A stretch of 47,949 bases of DNA from Flemingiibacterium sp045632605 (GTDB lineage Bacteria > Bacillota > Clostridia > Oscillospirales > CAG-272). The translations under genes and the position numbers were made by a program. Numbering within the stretch: the stretch's first letter is position 1; every line of letters begins with the position of its first letter. Location of the stretch: assembly GCA_045632605.1 (NCBI GenBank), contig JAZQXA010000076.1:1-47949 (forward strand), written 5' to 3'. Shown here piece after piece: positions 47,088 through 47,949 of the stretch. The notes beneath the pieces were generated by a model. It saw only the letters and a program-made list of their open reading frames with translations. It did not search any database and was not told where the DNA came from.

Positions 47088-47949
47088 TTATTTTCTATAG
47101 TCGAGAACTTCCCAATCCGCAGGCGGATCGCCAAGGTCGATGACATCAATCGGAATATTACCGTTCATCGCCGACTTATGCGCAAGAAGTCCCGGAATAT
47201 TATATCTTGCTACAGCCCAGATATTTGTGGGGGAGAGTTTACCGGTATCGAAAGCACGGCAGAAATCGTCGATTAAGAACTGATGTGTTCCGTTGTGACC
47301 GTTCGGCAGTCCCGCATATTCCTTCGGAAGACGCTCGGTAGGCTGAATCGGATATGTGTCGTTAAAGCCGTAGCTCTCCGAAATCTTCTGTATTGCAGTA
47401 TCGTAATCTGTACGTATGAGTGCGGCAAGCTCGCGTGTCTGAAGCTGGTCAGTAACATCACGCATATTAACTCGCTTGTTGTTGTCCGGCTTCCATGTTG
47501 CAAGATGGTGGTGTGCCACGGAGAATTCATAGCATCCATCTGTACCGTTAAACTGTGAAATATAAGTTTCGGGCGAAACCCAACCGATACAGCGGTTCTC
47601 ACTGATGCGTACAACACCGCCGTTGGAAAGCTCCATGAGCATACTCTCGCAGGAGAACGGATTATCATAATTATTCTGTCCGTCCGTACCGTAAATATCG
47701 GTTCTGGGACTTCCGGCATAGCCCATACCGACAACCTTTTTTGCATACACTCCGGGCATTGCGCTGAGCACCATTGATGTGGAATGCGTCGGATAAAAGA
47801 ATGGCGGAATTCCGGCGAACTTTCTCCAATCCTCACCGCCGGAGCTGCGGAAGCTGTCCTCCATATTGCGTATATCGTGGTTGTACTGTGCCTCGGCATA
47901 AACGAATTTGCCAAATGTACCTTTTTTAAATTCCTCGCGGCAGAAAATT
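47088..47949 (-). CDS. Gfo/Idh/MocA-family oxidoreductase, 5' part beyond the window
   Basis: The open frame continues through the right edge. About 287 codons are present, including FKKGTFGKFVYAEAQYNHDI before the first internal Met, which matches the C-terminal alpha/beta domain of Gfo/Idh/MocA dehydrogenases. The NAD-binding Rossmann fold must lie outside the window. HSTSMVLSAMPG and VGMGYAGSPRTDIYG follow, and the end is DPPADWEVLDYRK. Family members oxidise or epimerise sugars, or hydrolyse glycosides by an NAD-dependent route. The substrate cannot be read from this part. Confidence 0.82.
   Translation of the reverse strand, partial: IFCREEFKKGTFGKFVYAEAQYNHDIRNMEDSFRSSGGEDWRKFAGIPPFFYPTHSTSMVLSAMPGVYAKKVVGMGYAGSPRTDIYGTDGQNNYDNPFSCESMLMELSNGGVVRISENRCIGWVSPETYISQFNGTDGCYEFSVAHHHLATWKPDNNKRVNMRDVTDQLQTRELAALIRTDYDTAIQKISESYGFNDTYPIQPTERLPKEYAGLPNGHNGTHQFLIDDFCRAFDTGKLSPTNIWAVARYNIPGLLAHKSAMNGNIPIDVIDLGDPPADWEVLDYRK

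Noticed and set aside
1..47949. Prophage, insertion sequences, tRNA or rRNA genes
   Set aside because: I looked for transposase, integrase and phage motifs, tRNA cloverleaf ends with CCA and rRNA core sequences, and saw none. A tRNAscan-SE or Infernal run could still find a diverged RNA.

Overview
The window reads as a chromosomal segment from an endospore-forming, Gram-positive anaerobe of the Bacillota, class Clostridia, probably a gut Oscillospirales/Ruminococcaceae-like lineage. The evidence is an alpha/beta-type small acid-soluble spore protein, a complete eight-gene spoIIIA operon, yqfC-yqfD and ylbJ, a SleB-type hydrolase, strong AGGAGG ribosome sites, SigA promoters close to TTGACA-17-TATAAT, and many short hairpin-T-run terminators. 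No species can be named from the sequence. I see no phage, transposase, integrase, tRNA, rRNA or CRISPR array, so the window looks like core chromosome with a few accessory surface-protein and toxin genes.

Layout. 1-2,000: SASP gene, an AlkA-type DNA glycosylase, and a barnase-barstar pair whose promoter is back to back with the glycosylase promoter. 2,000-5,600: a DUF2238-like membrane protein, then the operon DUF1836 regulator - NfeD - flotillin. 5,700-10,400: spoIIIAA-AH on the minus strand. 10,400-13,600: a small DUF6514-like protein, a SleB-like hydrolase with an elaborate 5' leader, a 60-residue membrane peptide and proS. 13,600-17,830: operon of a Pro-rich membrane protein, RsuA-type pseudouridine synthase, Tex and a ComEC-like metallo-beta-lactamase. 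18,000-21,180 (plus strand): rplS with a candidate autoregulatory leader, and a large membrane-anchored DUF5722 (glycosidase-like) protein. 21,190-26,630: FGGY kinase (rhaB-like), TIM-barrel sugar isomerase, repeat-bearing lipoprotein and mutS2. 26,930-31,630: the operon yqfC-yqfD-phoH-ybeY-era-recO. 31,700-37,800: ylbJ, a RadC-like protein behind a promoter/terminator pair, a heterodimeric ABC exporter, and a divergent peroxiredoxin. 37,840-47,949: mtlD, a secreted transglutaminase-SLH protein, uraA-upp, a GH26 glycosidase, a HerA/DUF853 ATPase and the C-terminal part of a Gfo/Idh/MocA oxidoreductase that runs off the right end.

How the genes work together. The sporulation genes cover the mother-cell to forespore channel (SpoIIIA), envelope and cortex functions (YqfC/D, YlbJ, SleB-like) and DNA protection (SASP). 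The recO-era-ybeY-phoH block is the usual Bacillota housekeeping cluster for DNA repair and ribosome maturation. Three large exported proteins (DUF5722, transglutaminase-SLH, GH26) suggest a surface that binds or remodels polysaccharide, with sugar kinase, isomerase, mannitol-phosphate dehydrogenase and oxidoreductase genes for using the products.

I did not find a clearly new multi-gene system. The signals most worth following are regulatory RNA structures: a three-way-junction RNA between two ribosome sites ahead of the SleB-like gene, and a consensus promoter followed at once by a terminator ahead of the radC-like gene. Others are the barnase carrying a lipoprotein-type signal, the unusually small SpoIIIAG, and the GC-rich structured gap at 26,700-26,870. 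All functional calls rest on motif recognition by eye; no database search was possible.
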